Assembly: GCF_001758225.1 (NCBI RefSeq)
Contig: NZ_MAST01000051.1
Span: 124,001-188,000 of the forward strand
Length of the DNA stretch: 64,000 bases
Origin: Humibacillus sp. DSM 29435
GTDB taxonomy: Bacteria; Actinomycetota; Actinomycetes; Actinomycetales; Dermatophilaceae
Direction of reading: 5' to 3'
Shown: positions 8,273 to 15,986 of the stretch, piece after piece
Layout of the letters: each line of letters begins with the position of its first letter
How positions within the stretch are numbered: position 1 is the stretch's first letter
Notes under the pieces: model-generated
What the model was told of the DNA's origin: nothing
Database searches by the model: none
The model's input: the letters and a program-made list of their open reading frames with translations, nothing else
Made by a program: the position numbers and the translations under genes

Positions 8273-9262
8273 TCACCTTTCGTGGGAGGGCAGAGTGGGG
8301 GGTGACGGGCAGGGTGGTCGGGGTTCGGCTCGGCCTTCGATGACCGTGCCGACCTCACCGTCGATGGCGGCGGCGATCTGGTCGAGCGAGGTGATCACCG
8401 ACCGCAATCCGCCGGCGCGTACGAAGCGCATCGCCGCCTCGACCTTGGGGCCCATCGACCCCGACGCGAACTGGCCCTCGGCGGCATACGCCTGCGCCTG
8501 CTCGAGACTGACCCGCCCGATGGGCGCGGCCCGCGGTGTGCCCCAGTGGATGACGGCGTTCGGCACGTCGGTGGCGATCACCAGCACGTCGGCCCCGACG
8601 GCTTGGGAGAGCAGGGCGGCGGTGAGGTCCTTGTCGATGACGGCTTCGACCCCGTGCAGCTGACCGTTCGCCGAGCGGGCCACCGGGATGCCGCCACCGC
8701 CGGCGGCGACCACGACGTAGCCCGCGCCCAGCAGCGTCAGCAGCGTGCACGTCTCGAGCACGTCGACCGGCTCGGGGGAGGCGACCACCCGCCGCCAGCC
8801 GTGCTCGCCGCGGTCCTCCCACTGCTCGCCGTGGTCGATGAGGGTCTGGGCCTGCTCGCGCGGGAGGTAGCGACCGATCGGCTTGGTCGGGTGGGTGAAA
8901 CCGGGGTCGTCGACGCTGACGAGGGTGCGGGTGACGATCGCAGCCACCGGCGTGGTCAGGCCCCGCTCGGCGAGAGCGGCCTCCAGGGTGTCGAGCATGG
9001 TGAACCCGATGGTGGCCTGGGTCTGGGCGCCGCACCAGTCGAGCGGTACCGGCGGCACGACGGCTGCCGCGAGCTCGTTCTTGACGAGGATGTTGCCCAC
9101 CTGGGGCCCGTTTCCGTGGGTGAGCACGACCTCGTGGCCCGCCGCGACGAGGTCGGCGACCGGCGACATGGCGGCCGCGATCGCAGCCCGCTGAGACAGT
9201 GGTGTCGCACTGCCGTCGGGCCCGATCATGGCGTTGCCGCCGAGCGCCACCACGACTCTCAC
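8273..9262 (-). CDS. arcC: Carbamate kinase
   Basis: A 329-residue carbamate kinase of the amino-acid kinase fold, converting carbamoyl phosphate plus ADP to ATP, CO2 and ammonia in the cytosol. Motifs are VVALGGNAM at the N-terminus, [58 protein letters not shown], and [13 protein letters not shown] near the C-terminus. GTG 9262 is preceded by GAGGG overlapping the stop of a short upstream ORF. There are no arginine deiminase genes nearby. Its neighbours are the ring-opening amidohydrolase (4-base gap) and, across the island, an AllFGH-like carbamoyltransferase. Its job is therefore probably ATP recovery from ureide breakdown, as for AllK in E. coli. Confidence 0.93.
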   Translation of the reverse strand: MRVVVALGGNAMIGPDGSATPLSQRAAIAAAMSPVADLVAAGHEVVLTHGNGPQVGNILVKNELAAAVVPPVPLDWCGAQTQATIGFTMLDTLEAALAERGLTTPVAAIVTRTLVSVDDPGFTHPTKPIGRYLPREQAQTLIDHGEQWEDRGEHGWRRVVASPEPVDVLETCTLLTLLGAGYVVVAAGGGGIPVARSANGQLHGVEAVIDKDLTAALLSQAVGADVLVIATDVPNAVIHWGTPRAAPIGRVSLEQAQAYAAEGQFASGSMGPKVEAAMRFVRAGGLRSVITSLDQIAAAIDGEVGTVIEGRAEPRPPCPSPPTLPSHER

Positions 9263-9269
9263 GTCGCCC

Positions 9270-9305
9270 TCAGCATCGTTCGCCGGGTTCGGTCTCGCTG
9301 GCCAT
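9270..9305 (-). CDS. Putative leaderless 11-codon leader peptide upstream of carbamate kinase
   Basis: A short ORF reads MASETEPGERC and then TGA. Its ATG lies 6 bases after TATGCT (9317-9312), the same spacing seen for other leaderless starts in the window. Its stop overlaps the GAGGG Shine-Dalgarno of carbamate kinase, whose GTG lies 7 bases beyond the stop. Translation of the leader could therefore control re-initiation. Whether it is expressed is unknown. Confidence 0.35.
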   Translation of the reverse strand: MASETEPGERC

Positions 9306-9311
9306 GGCGCG

Positions 9312-9317
9312 AGCATA
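9312..9317 (-). promoter_or_regulatory. -10 element of an internal promoter before carbamate kinase
   Basis: Reading leftward, TATGCT lies 6 bases before the ATG of the short leader ORF, in the 147-base gap between the hydantoinase B gene and carbamate kinase. It suggests that carbamate kinase and the ring-opening enzyme have their own promoter within the island. Confidence 0.45.
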
Positions 9318-9409
9318 GGCAGTGAGGGGTTGGCTCGGCGTTGTCACGCTGTGCCCAAACCGGTGCGCCCGTCGGGGCCGCGTTGCCCTGAATGTGTGTC
9401 GGATGCCGT

Positions 9410-11392
9410 TCACAGCCAGTCGACCTCGGCCGACGACTGTCCGCCTGAGAGCTTCGCGTAGCCGGGCCCGCGGTCGAAGAACGGCTGGCGCTCGGGTCGG
9501 GCTGCTCGCAGCTCGGCCCGCAGGCCGTCGGACGCGGCTTGGTCGATGACCGGGTGGTCCCGGTCTCCGACGGCGACCACACCGTAGTTTCGGCGGGCAC
9601 CGCTCAGGCTGACCTTGCCCCCGCGCAGGTCGCGCTCGACCTCCCCGTAGGGCCGCTCGAGCGGGTCACCCCAGCCGCCGCCACCCGTGGTGCGGATGCG
9701 GATGACCTGACCGGCCAGTACCGGCTCGGCGTCGGCCAGGGCGTCGACGATGCGCTCGTCGGGGCCGCCGGGGTCGATCGTCACCTCGAAAGAGGCCCCG
9801 GCCCGACCTCCCTTGATGCCCCAGCAGGCGAGGATCGACCGGTCGGCGATCGACATGAAGTGCGCATCGCGCAGCATCCGGATGTGCTTCTCGTAGCCGA
9901 GGCCCCCACGGTGCCGACCGGGGCCTCCCGAGTCGACGGCGAGGCCGAGCCGTTCGACGAGGAAGGGGAAGCGGCTCTCGGTGAACTCTGTCGGCAGGTT
10001 GCGGCTGTCGGGCACCACGTGGATGGTGTCTTCGCCGTCGGCGTAGGGGCGGCCACCGGAGCCGCCACCCAGCACCTCCCGCATGAGGTAGTCGTTGCCG
10101 TCACGGTCTGTGCCGTAGACGCCGGTGTAGCGGATCGTCTCCTGGTCGGCCGGCATCTGCCCGTCGACCGCCTTGGCCACGACTCCGGCCAGCACCCCCA
10201 GCAGCCGCAGGATGACGAAGGTGCGCGCGTTGGTGGGAGCCGGGTAGATCGGGGTGAGCAACGTGCCCTTCTCGGGGAAGCGCATCTCGATGAGCGGCAC
10301 GACCCCCTCGTTGACGTCGAGCTGGGCCATGCGCTCCGGAGTGTCGGCGAGGTTGCGCAGGATGGGGGCCAGCCACTTCTTGAGAAAGTTGCCGCCGACG
10401 TAGTCGCCGCAGTGGTTGATCGGCCCCTTCGCCTGCGCCGACGTGCCGGTGAAGTCGATGATGATCCTCGGCCCGCCGTCGGGATAGCGGTCGGGGTGAC
10501 CGGGGCCTCCGGTCGAGGTCTTGGTCAGGGTGATCCGCTGGGCGTGCAGCCGCGGCTCGTCGACGCCGTCGTGCTCGGCGTAGTCCTCCCAGACGTATGT
10601 GCCGTCGGGAATCTTCGAGAGGATCTCGCGGCGATAGGTCTCGGTCGTTCGATCGAGGATCTCGTCGAACGCGGCCTCGACGGCGGCGCGGCCGTAGCGC
10701 TGGAAGAGCTCGGCAAGGCGGCGGGCCCCCATCAAGCAGGCCGAGCACTCCGCGTCGAGGTCGGCCGCCAGGCTCTCCGGCATGCGGCTGTTTCGCGTCA
10801 TGATCCGTAGGGCGGCACGGTTGGGAACCCCTTTGTCCCACAGTTTGATCGGCGGAACCATCAGGCCTTCCTCGTAGACCGAGCGGGCGTGGCTCGGCAT
10901 CGAGCCGGGCACCGCACCGCCGATGTCGTCGTGGTGGCCGAAGGCCTGAACGAAGGCGACGACCGTACCGTCGCAGAAGACGGGAACTGTGACGCAGAGG
11001 TCAGGCAGGTGGCCGATGCCGCCCTCGGACTCGTAGACGTCGTTGTGGAAGAAGATGTCGCCGTCGGCCATCTCGGAGAGGGGAAAGTCACGCGCGACCG
11101 GGTGTACGAGCGCACTGTAGGAACGCCCCGTCAGCTTGCGCAGCTGACGGTCGTGGATGCCAGCGCGGAAGTCATGGGCGTCGCGGATCATCGGGGAGCG
11201 AGACGTGCGGCCGATGGCCGTCTCCACCTCCAGCTCGACGCTCGCCAGGGTGCCCTCGACGATCTCGACGAGGATGGGGTCGACCGCGCTGCCCTCCAGG
11301 GTCAGCCGGTTGCCGTGCTCGTAGGCGGTCGGCAGCCCCGCCGGGTTCACCGGGGGGCTCGAGCCGCCACGGGGCTCAGGGTCCGGTGCCAT
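9410..11392 (-). CDS. hyuB: Hydantoinase B / oxoprolinase family subunit
   Basis: A 660-residue protein of the HyuB superfamily (N-methylhydantoinase B, 5-oxoprolinase C-terminal part, acetone carboxylase alpha). Recognisable segments are SRSPMIRDAHDFRAGIHD, DIFFHNDVYESEGGIGHLPD, HHDDIGGAVPGSMP, ILSKIPDGTYVWEDY, FTGTSAQAKGPINH and GGGGWGDPLERP near the C-terminus. With HyuA it forms an ATP-dependent amidohydrolase or carboxylase. ATG 11392 follows GGAGG with correct spacing, so the 17-base overlap with the hyuA end looks real. In this island it may act on a cyclic ureide, but the substrate is not readable. Confidence 0.88.
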   Translation of the reverse strand: MAPDPEPRGGSSPPVNPAGLPTAYEHGNRLTLEGSAVDPILVEIVEGTLASVELEVETAIGRTSRSPMIRDAHDFRAGIHDRQLRKLTGRSYSALVHPVARDFPLSEMADGDIFFHNDVYESEGGIGHLPDLCVTVPVFCDGTVVAFVQAFGHHDDIGGAVPGSMPSHARSVYEEGLMVPPIKLWDKGVPNRAALRIMTRNSRMPESLAADLDAECSACLMGARRLAELFQRYGRAAVEAAFDEILDRTTETYRREILSKIPDGTYVWEDYAEHDGVDEPRLHAQRITLTKTSTGGPGHPDRYPDGGPRIIIDFTGTSAQAKGPINHCGDYVGGNFLKKWLAPILRNLADTPERMAQLDVNEGVVPLIEMRFPEKGTLLTPIYPAPTNARTFVILRLLGVLAGVVAKAVDGQMPADQETIRYTGVYGTDRDGNDYLMREVLGGGSGGRPYADGEDTIHVVPDSRNLPTEFTESRFPFLVERLGLAVDSGGPGRHRGGLGYEKHIRMLRDAHFMSIADRSILACWGIKGGRAGASFEVTIDPGGPDERIVDALADAEPVLAGQVIRIRTTGGGGWGDPLERPYGEVERDLRGGKVSLSGARRNYGVVAVGDRDHPVIDQAASDGLRAELRAARPERQPFFDRGPGYAKLSGGQSSAEVDWL

Positions 11393-13562
11393 GGTCGACC
11401 TCCTTGGTGATGACGAGGTTGCCGAGCGCGTCGACCCGCACCACGAAGCCGGGGTGCACCGGCACCGTCGATCCGAACTCCTCGATGACGGCCGGGCCGG
11501 TGATCATGTCGCCCGACAACAGAGCCGGTCGCCACCACACGTCGGTCTCGACGTAACCCACGTCGGCGTCGGAACACACCGGTCGAACGCTGCGGTGGGC
11601 GCGCTCACGCACGGTGGCGCTGCCGTCAGCGTCGGCCCGGTCGAGGGCTCGCGGCTCGGGCCGGCTGATCGGCCCGACTCCGGAGACGCGAAGGTTGACC
11701 CACTCGACCTGCTGCGTCGGGTCGATGCGGAAGTCGTAGCCGTAGAGAGCGCGGTGCTCGTCGTGGAAGCGCCCGGCGATGACGTCGGCATAGTCTGCGT
11801 CGACGTCGCCGTCGGGGGCCGCGACGGGCACCTCGTAAGCCTGGCCGAAGTAGCGCAGGTCGACCGTGCGCACGTACCGCTGCATTCTTCGCGGGAACCC
11901 CTCGGCGTCAAGGGCCTTCGCGGCCTGGGCGGTGAGAAGGGCGAAGGCCTTCTGCACCGATGCGTGGTCGAGGGCGTGGTGGCGGGCGACCGACGTCTGC
12001 ACGTAGTCGTTCTTGACGTCGACGGTGAGCAGCCCGAACGCCGACACGTTGCCGGGGTCGCGGGGTACGAGCACACCGGCCAGACCGAGGATGTCGACCA
12101 GCCGGCAGGCGAGCAGCGAGCCGGAGCCACCGAAGGTGGTGAGCATGAAGTCACGCACGTCGAGGCCGCGTTTCACGCTCACCTGGCGCAGCGCGTTGGC
12201 CTGGTTCCAGGCCGAGATCTCGAGGATGCCGGCCGCACACTGCGCCGGCCCGAGCCCGAGGCGCTCGGCCAGCTGCTCGATACCGGCCCGCGCAGCCTCG
12301 ACGTCGAGCGGGATCTCGCCACCGAGCAGGTGTGCCGGGATGCGGCCGAGCATCAGGTGGGCGTCGGTGATGGTCGGTTCGCTCCCACCCTGGTCGTAGC
12401 AGAGGGGCCCCGGCTCGGCACCGGCCGACTGCGGGCCGACCTTGAGTGAACCCTGGGGGGAGACCCAGGCGATCGACCCACCGCCCGCGCCGACGGTCAC
12501 GACGTCAATCATGGGGATCTTGCTGGGGTAGGCCCCGATCGACCCCTCGGTCGTCAGGGTCGGTTCGCCCTCGAGCACGACGGCGACGTCGGTGGAGGTG
12601 CCGCCGCCGTCGCAGGTCAGCACCCGGTCGAAACCGGCCCGGCTGGCGATGAGGCCGGCGCCGAGGGCACCTGCCGCCGGCCCGGACAGCACGGTGGTGA
12701 TGGGCTGGTGCACGACCTCGTCGGCCGAGAGCACGCCGCCGTTGGACTTCATGATGTGAAACGACGCACGGGGGCGCACGCTCGTGACAGGCTGGTGTGA
12801 CGGCGCGCCGGTGCCGTCGGCCGGGCCGGGTTGGTCGACCGCCAGCGCTGACAACCGTTCGGCGATGGTCGCGACGTAGCGCGACACGGTGGGCTTCACC
12901 GCGGCGTCGAGCAGGGTCGTCATGGAGCGTTCGTACTCGCGGTACTCGCGCAGCACTTCGGAGCTGATCGAGACCACGGCCTCGGGGTGCTCGCGGCGCA
13001 GCACCTCCCGCATCGCCAGCTCGTGGCGGTCGTCGGCGTAGGAGTGCAGCAGACAGACACCGATCGCCATGATGTGTCGCTCGCGGAACCACCGCGCCGC
13101 TGCGACGGCGCTTGCCTCGTCGAACGGGCGGATCTCGTGCCCCTCGAAATCGAGACGCCCGCCCACGGTTCTGACGTGGTCTGCCGCGACGATGCGGGGC
13201 GGCTTGACCCAGAAGTAGGAGTTGCCGTAGCCGTCGGGCACCGACTGACGGGCGATCTCGAGAATGAACTCATACCCCTCCGTCGTGATGAAACCGAGCG
13301 ACCCGGTCTTGCCCTCGAGCAGCTGGTTCGTGGCGACGGTCGTTCCGTGTGAGACAGACGTCACGTCGTGGCTCTCGGCCCCCATCATCTCGAGCACCTT
13401 GTGAATCCCGGTCATGAAGCCGTCGGCCGGGTTGCCCGGCGTCGACGGGGTCTTGGTCGTCACCAGCTCGCCCAGGTCTTCGTCGAGCGCCACGACGTCG
13501 GTGAAGGTGCCGCCGGTGTCGATACCGATCCGGATGCGGCGCACCGCGCGCACCGCGGTCAC
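11376..13562 (-). CDS. hyuA: Hydantoinase A / oxoprolinase family subunit
   Basis: About 728 residues, the usual HyuA size. The actin-like ATPase core begins with RIGIDTGGTFTDVVALDE, followed by VSHGTTVATNQLLEGKTGSL, LTCDGGGTSTDVAVV and VGAGGGSIAW. The second half contains CLLHSYAD-type and FGGSGSLLACRLVDILGL segments. HyuA supplies the ATP-dependent activation for HyuB. The start was chosen at GTG 13562 because a CACTCT element lies 6 bases upstream. GTG 13553 (GGTGA upstream) and GTG 13577 are alternatives. It overlaps hyuB and may head a sub-operon, because an unrelated small gene and a 110-base gap precede it. Confidence 0.88.
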   Translation of the reverse strand: MTAVRAVRRIRIGIDTGGTFTDVVALDEDLGELVTTKTPSTPGNPADGFMTGIHKVLEMMGAESHDVTSVSHGTTVATNQLLEGKTGSLGFITTEGYEFILEIARQSVPDGYGNSYFWVKPPRIVAADHVRTVGGRLDFEGHEIRPFDEASAVAAARWFRERHIMAIGVCLLHSYADDRHELAMREVLRREHPEAVVSISSEVLREYREYERSMTTLLDAAVKPTVSRYVATIAERLSALAVDQPGPADGTGAPSHQPVTSVRPRASFHIMKSNGGVLSADEVVHQPITTVLSGPAAGALGAGLIASRAGFDRVLTCDGGGTSTDVAVVLEGEPTLTTEGSIGAYPSKIPMIDVVTVGAGGGSIAWVSPQGSLKVGPQSAGAEPGPLCYDQGGSEPTITDAHLMLGRIPAHLLGGEIPLDVEAARAGIEQLAERLGLGPAQCAAGILEISAWNQANALRQVSVKRGLDVRDFMLTTFGGSGSLLACRLVDILGLAGVLVPRDPGNVSAFGLLTVDVKNDYVQTSVARHHALDHASVQKAFALLTAQAAKALDAEGFPRRMQRYVRTVDLRYFGQAYEVPVAAPDGDVDADYADVIAGRFHDEHRALYGYDFRIDPTQQVEWVNLRVSGVGPISRPEPRALDRADADGSATVRERAHRSVRPVCSDADVGYVETDVWWRPALLSGDMITGPAVIEEFGSTVPVHPGFVVRVDALGNLVITKEVDHGTGP

Positions 13563-13568
13563 CGGGGG

Positions 13569-13574
13569 AGAGTG
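13569..13574 (-). promoter_or_regulatory. Possible -10 element of hyuA
   Basis: Reading leftward, CACTCT lies 6 bases before GTG 13562, and TTGACT lies 20 bases further upstream. The pattern fits the leaderless type but is less canonical than others in the window. Confidence 0.3.
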
Positions 13575-13672
13575 CACGAGGTCGTCATGACCCGAGTCAA
13601 CCCGTGCACCCTCGGCCAGAGCGCTGGCACAACCTGCCAACCCGGGCGGGGCGCTCGGTCAACCCTCGCCGA

Positions 13673-14317
13673 TCACGACCCGCGGATGCTGCAGTCGACC
13701 CTCTCCTGTGCGCTGGCCGCCTTCAGCACACGGTCGCCGTTGAGCAGGCGACAGCGCAGCGAGGAGCCTGGGGTGCGGGCTGTCGCCGTGACCCGAATGG
13801 CCTGGGTCGCCGCCGCCGAACCACTCGATGTCGAGAGGCTGCCCCGGTAGGGCAACGAGACCCGCAACGTCTCGATACCGAGGGTGGAGCCCACGACAAG
13901 GTCGGCCTGACCCGATCCGTCGAGCTCGATGACGAGGTTGGTGAGCGAGTCGGGCGCGCCGGCCTGGCCGCCGGCGGCAGGAACGTTCGTCTGGGCCCGC
14001 TCGGCCGCCACGACCTGCCCGCCTACCCCAGGTCGCTGGGGAGGTGTCTCACCGATGGCAGACCGGCCAGAGACGCCGATGACGAGCGCGCCGAGCACCG
14101 CCACGGCCGTGACTGCGGCCGCCAGCCGCAGTGGTGCGGCAGGGCGGCGAGGCGGGGCAGAGTCTTCGTCAAGGTCGTGGTCAGGCACCAGGGGTGGTAC
14201 CTCGGCACCGGGGGGCAGACCCGGTGGGAGAACGGTGCGCGAGGAGGCGGGGCGGTTCGCGCGGCGAGCGGCATCCGGACCGCCGCGGGCGGGGGTGACC
14301 TGGTCAACGTCGCTCAT
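13673..14317 (-). CDS. Membrane-anchored protein with MmpS-like extracellular domain
   Basis: A 214-residue protein. A Pro- and Arg-rich cytoplasmic N-terminus (about 70 residues, acidic patch near 58-63) precedes one transmembrane helix (about 78-98) and a Gln/Ala-rich linker. A C-terminal beta domain of about 90 residues follows. The order NLVIELDGSG, VSLPYRGSL, TATARTPGSSLRCRLLNGDR and DCS resembles the MmpS transport-accessory fold (x-LPW-x, SxSCRIxxDGxVV, VxC). MmpS partners of RND lipid exporters are known in mycobacteria, but no MmpL gene is nearby. It sits inside the catabolic island between the amidase and hyuA with the same orientation. GAGGG precedes ATG 14317. Its role here is unknown. 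Confidence 0.55.
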   Translation of the reverse strand: MSDVDQVTPARGGPDAARRANRPASSRTVLPPGLPPGAEVPPLVPDHDLDEDSAPPRRPAAPLRLAAAVTAVAVLGALVIGVSGRSAIGETPPQRPGVGGQVVAAERAQTNVPAAGGQAGAPDSLTNLVIELDGSGQADLVVGSTLGIETLRVSLPYRGSLSTSSGSAAATQAIRVTATARTPGSSLRCRLLNGDRVLKAASAQERVDCSIRGS

Positions 14318-14376
14318 CGGATCCCTCGTCTCGTACGGCAGTGTCCGCACAGTACGTCACCGTGGCGCGACGCAGG

Positions 14377-15300
14377 TCAGCCGGCCTCGCCGCGATGGAC
14401 GGGGGCGTGCGGGAACGAGGTTTCTGCGGGCCGTTCGAGATCGTCGCGGTAGTTGCGGATGAGGTTCAGGTTGCGGTCGCGCAGGTGGTCGAAGGCCTGA
14501 CCGACACTGGAGCCCGGGGTCAGCGACGCCAAGGCCTCGGCCGGGTCGAGCCGGGCCGAGACCCATCCCTCGTGAGAGGCGGCCCGGGCGAGGACGTGCC
14601 CGATCGGCGAGACGATGTGCGAGTTGCCGAAGTAGAGCACCCCTGCCGGGTCGGTGCCGGTGGCGTTGGTGCCGATGACGTAGACGTGGTTGTCGTAGGC
14701 GCGGGCGCGAGAGGTGAGGTCCCAGATGTCGGCCGACCGCAGCAGCGCCGACGGTCGGCAGATCACCTCGGCTCCCTGTACCGCCTGGATTCGGGCGACC
14801 TCGGGGTAGTCGCCGTCGAAGCAGATCATCATGCCGATGCGCCCCAGCTCGGTGTCGCACACGGTCACCGTGTCGCCCGGCGTCACCCAGCCACCGCCGC
14901 TGACGATCTCGGAGCAGAACGGGTGCGTCTTGCGGTAGACCCCGAGAACGTCGCCGGCCGGGTCGATGAGCGCTGAGGCGTTGTAGACCGTTCCCCGTTG
15001 GGGGCCGCGCTCGTAGGTGCCCACGCACACGTGCACGCCGAGCTCGCGGGCCACCCGCTGCATCGGCTCCAGCACCGGCCCGGGCAGCTCGGTGACGAGA
15101 TCCCAGAGCTCCTCCGCCGAGCACGCGGGCGTGAACCCGGTGGTGGCCGACTCGGGCAGCACGACGAGCTCCGCGCCTGTGGCGGCCACGCAGCGACGCG
15201 TGAGGTCGATGCAGTGGTCGAGGTTGGTGCTTACCGACTTGCCGGTGAGCGGCCCCGGCACGGGTGCGACCTGCACGGCGGCAGCAGTGAAGGCGCGCAC
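14377..15300 (-). CDS. Nitrilase-superfamily carbon-nitrogen hydrolase (amidase)
   Basis: A 307-residue CN-hydrolase with the complete Glu-Lys-Cys catalytic set: Glu in VVLPESATTGF, Lys in YRKTHPF and Cys in MICFDGDYPE. A second conserved Glu sits in GTYERGPQRGTVYNA. The family hydrolyses amides or N-carbamoyl groups (omega-amidase, N-carbamoylputrescine or beta-ureidopropionase types). GTG 15300 begins one base after the coxG-like stop, so the genes are coupled. In the proposed pathway it would deaminate malonamate, or otherwise cleave an N-carbamoyl product. The substrate is inference from context only. Confidence 0.85.
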   Translation of the reverse strand: MRAFTAAAVQVAPVPGPLTGKSVSTNLDHCIDLTRRCVAATGAELVVLPESATTGFTPACSAEELWDLVTELPGPVLEPMQRVARELGVHVCVGTYERGPQRGTVYNASALIDPAGDVLGVYRKTHPFCSEIVSGGGWVTPGDTVTVCDTELGRIGMMICFDGDYPEVARIQAVQGAEVICRPSALLRSADIWDLTSRARAYDNHVYVIGTNATGTDPAGVLYFGNSHIVSPIGHVLARAASHEGWVSARLDPAEALASLTPGSSVGQAFDHLRDRNLNLIRNYRDDLERPAETSFPHAPVHRGEAG

Positions 15301-15301
15301 G

Positions 15302-15976
15302 TCAGCCCCGCCCTCGTAGCCGCCAGCCGAGGGCAACCCCGAGCAGAGCGACAGCAGCGCCCGCGGCCACCCCCAGCGCGAAGTCGAGAGCAGCGCGCGA
15401 GTCGCTTGCGACCGTGGGGGATGCCGCTGAGCGCCCAGCCGCCGCGTCGGCCGCACCGAGCGGCGCCGGCTCTCCACCCGCCACCCCTGCGGCCTGGCCC
15501 TCGTCGGTCGGGTTGACGACCACTTCCGCCGCTCGCTCGCCCGTCAGGTCGGCATCGACCGCGCTGAAGAACTGGCCGGCCAGCTTGCGGGTCACGCCCG
15601 ACAGCATCCGCTGACCGACCCCGCCGATCGCGCCGCCGACCGAGGCGTCGGCGTCGTAGACGAGGTCGGTGCCGCCGTTCGTGGCCGGGGTGAGCCGCAC
15701 GACGACACTGGCGTCAACGGTGCCCGGCGCCCCCGAGCCCGAGGCCTTGAGGGTGAACGAGTCGGGTCGTCGCGGCTCACGTAGAGCGACCTCGCCGTCG
15801 TAGGTGCCCTTGATGGCGGCAACCCCAGCGGTCACGGTCATCGCGTAGTGGTCGGGCGACACCTCGCTCAGCTGCTCGCACCCGGGCAGGCACCGGGCCA
15901 GCACGGCCGGGTCGTGGAAGGCGTCCCACACCTGGCCGGGGTCGGAGGTGAGGGTGGCGGTGCCAGTGATCTTCAT
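15302..15976 (-). CDS. CoxG-like SRPBCC-domain protein with C-terminal membrane anchor
   Basis: A 224-residue protein. Residues 1-145 are an SRPBCC (CoxG) domain starting MKITGTATLTSDPGQVWDAF, with CLPGCEQLSEVSPDHYAM, IKGTYDGEVAL and VGQRMLSGVTRKLAGQFF. An Ala/Gly-rich linker and one hydrophobic helix (about 198-218) ending in RLRGRG follow. CoxG in CO oxidisers tethers the molybdenum hydroxylase to the membrane or delivers electrons, and the helix here fits that role. It follows the large subunit gene by 10 bases. ATG 15976 is chosen because the domain begins there; the in-frame upstream start would overlap the large subunit. Confidence 0.85.
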   Translation of the reverse strand: MKITGTATLTSDPGQVWDAFHDPAVLARCLPGCEQLSEVSPDHYAMTVTAGVAAIKGTYDGEVALREPRRPDSFTLKASGSGAPGTVDASVVVRLTPATNGGTDLVYDADASVGGAIGGVGQRMLSGVTRKLAGQFFSAVDADLTGERAAEVVVNPTDEGQAAGVAGGEPAPLGAADAAAGRSAASPTVASDSRAALDFALGVAAGAAVALLGVALGWRLRGRG

Positions 15977-15986
15977 CGGGTGCTCT

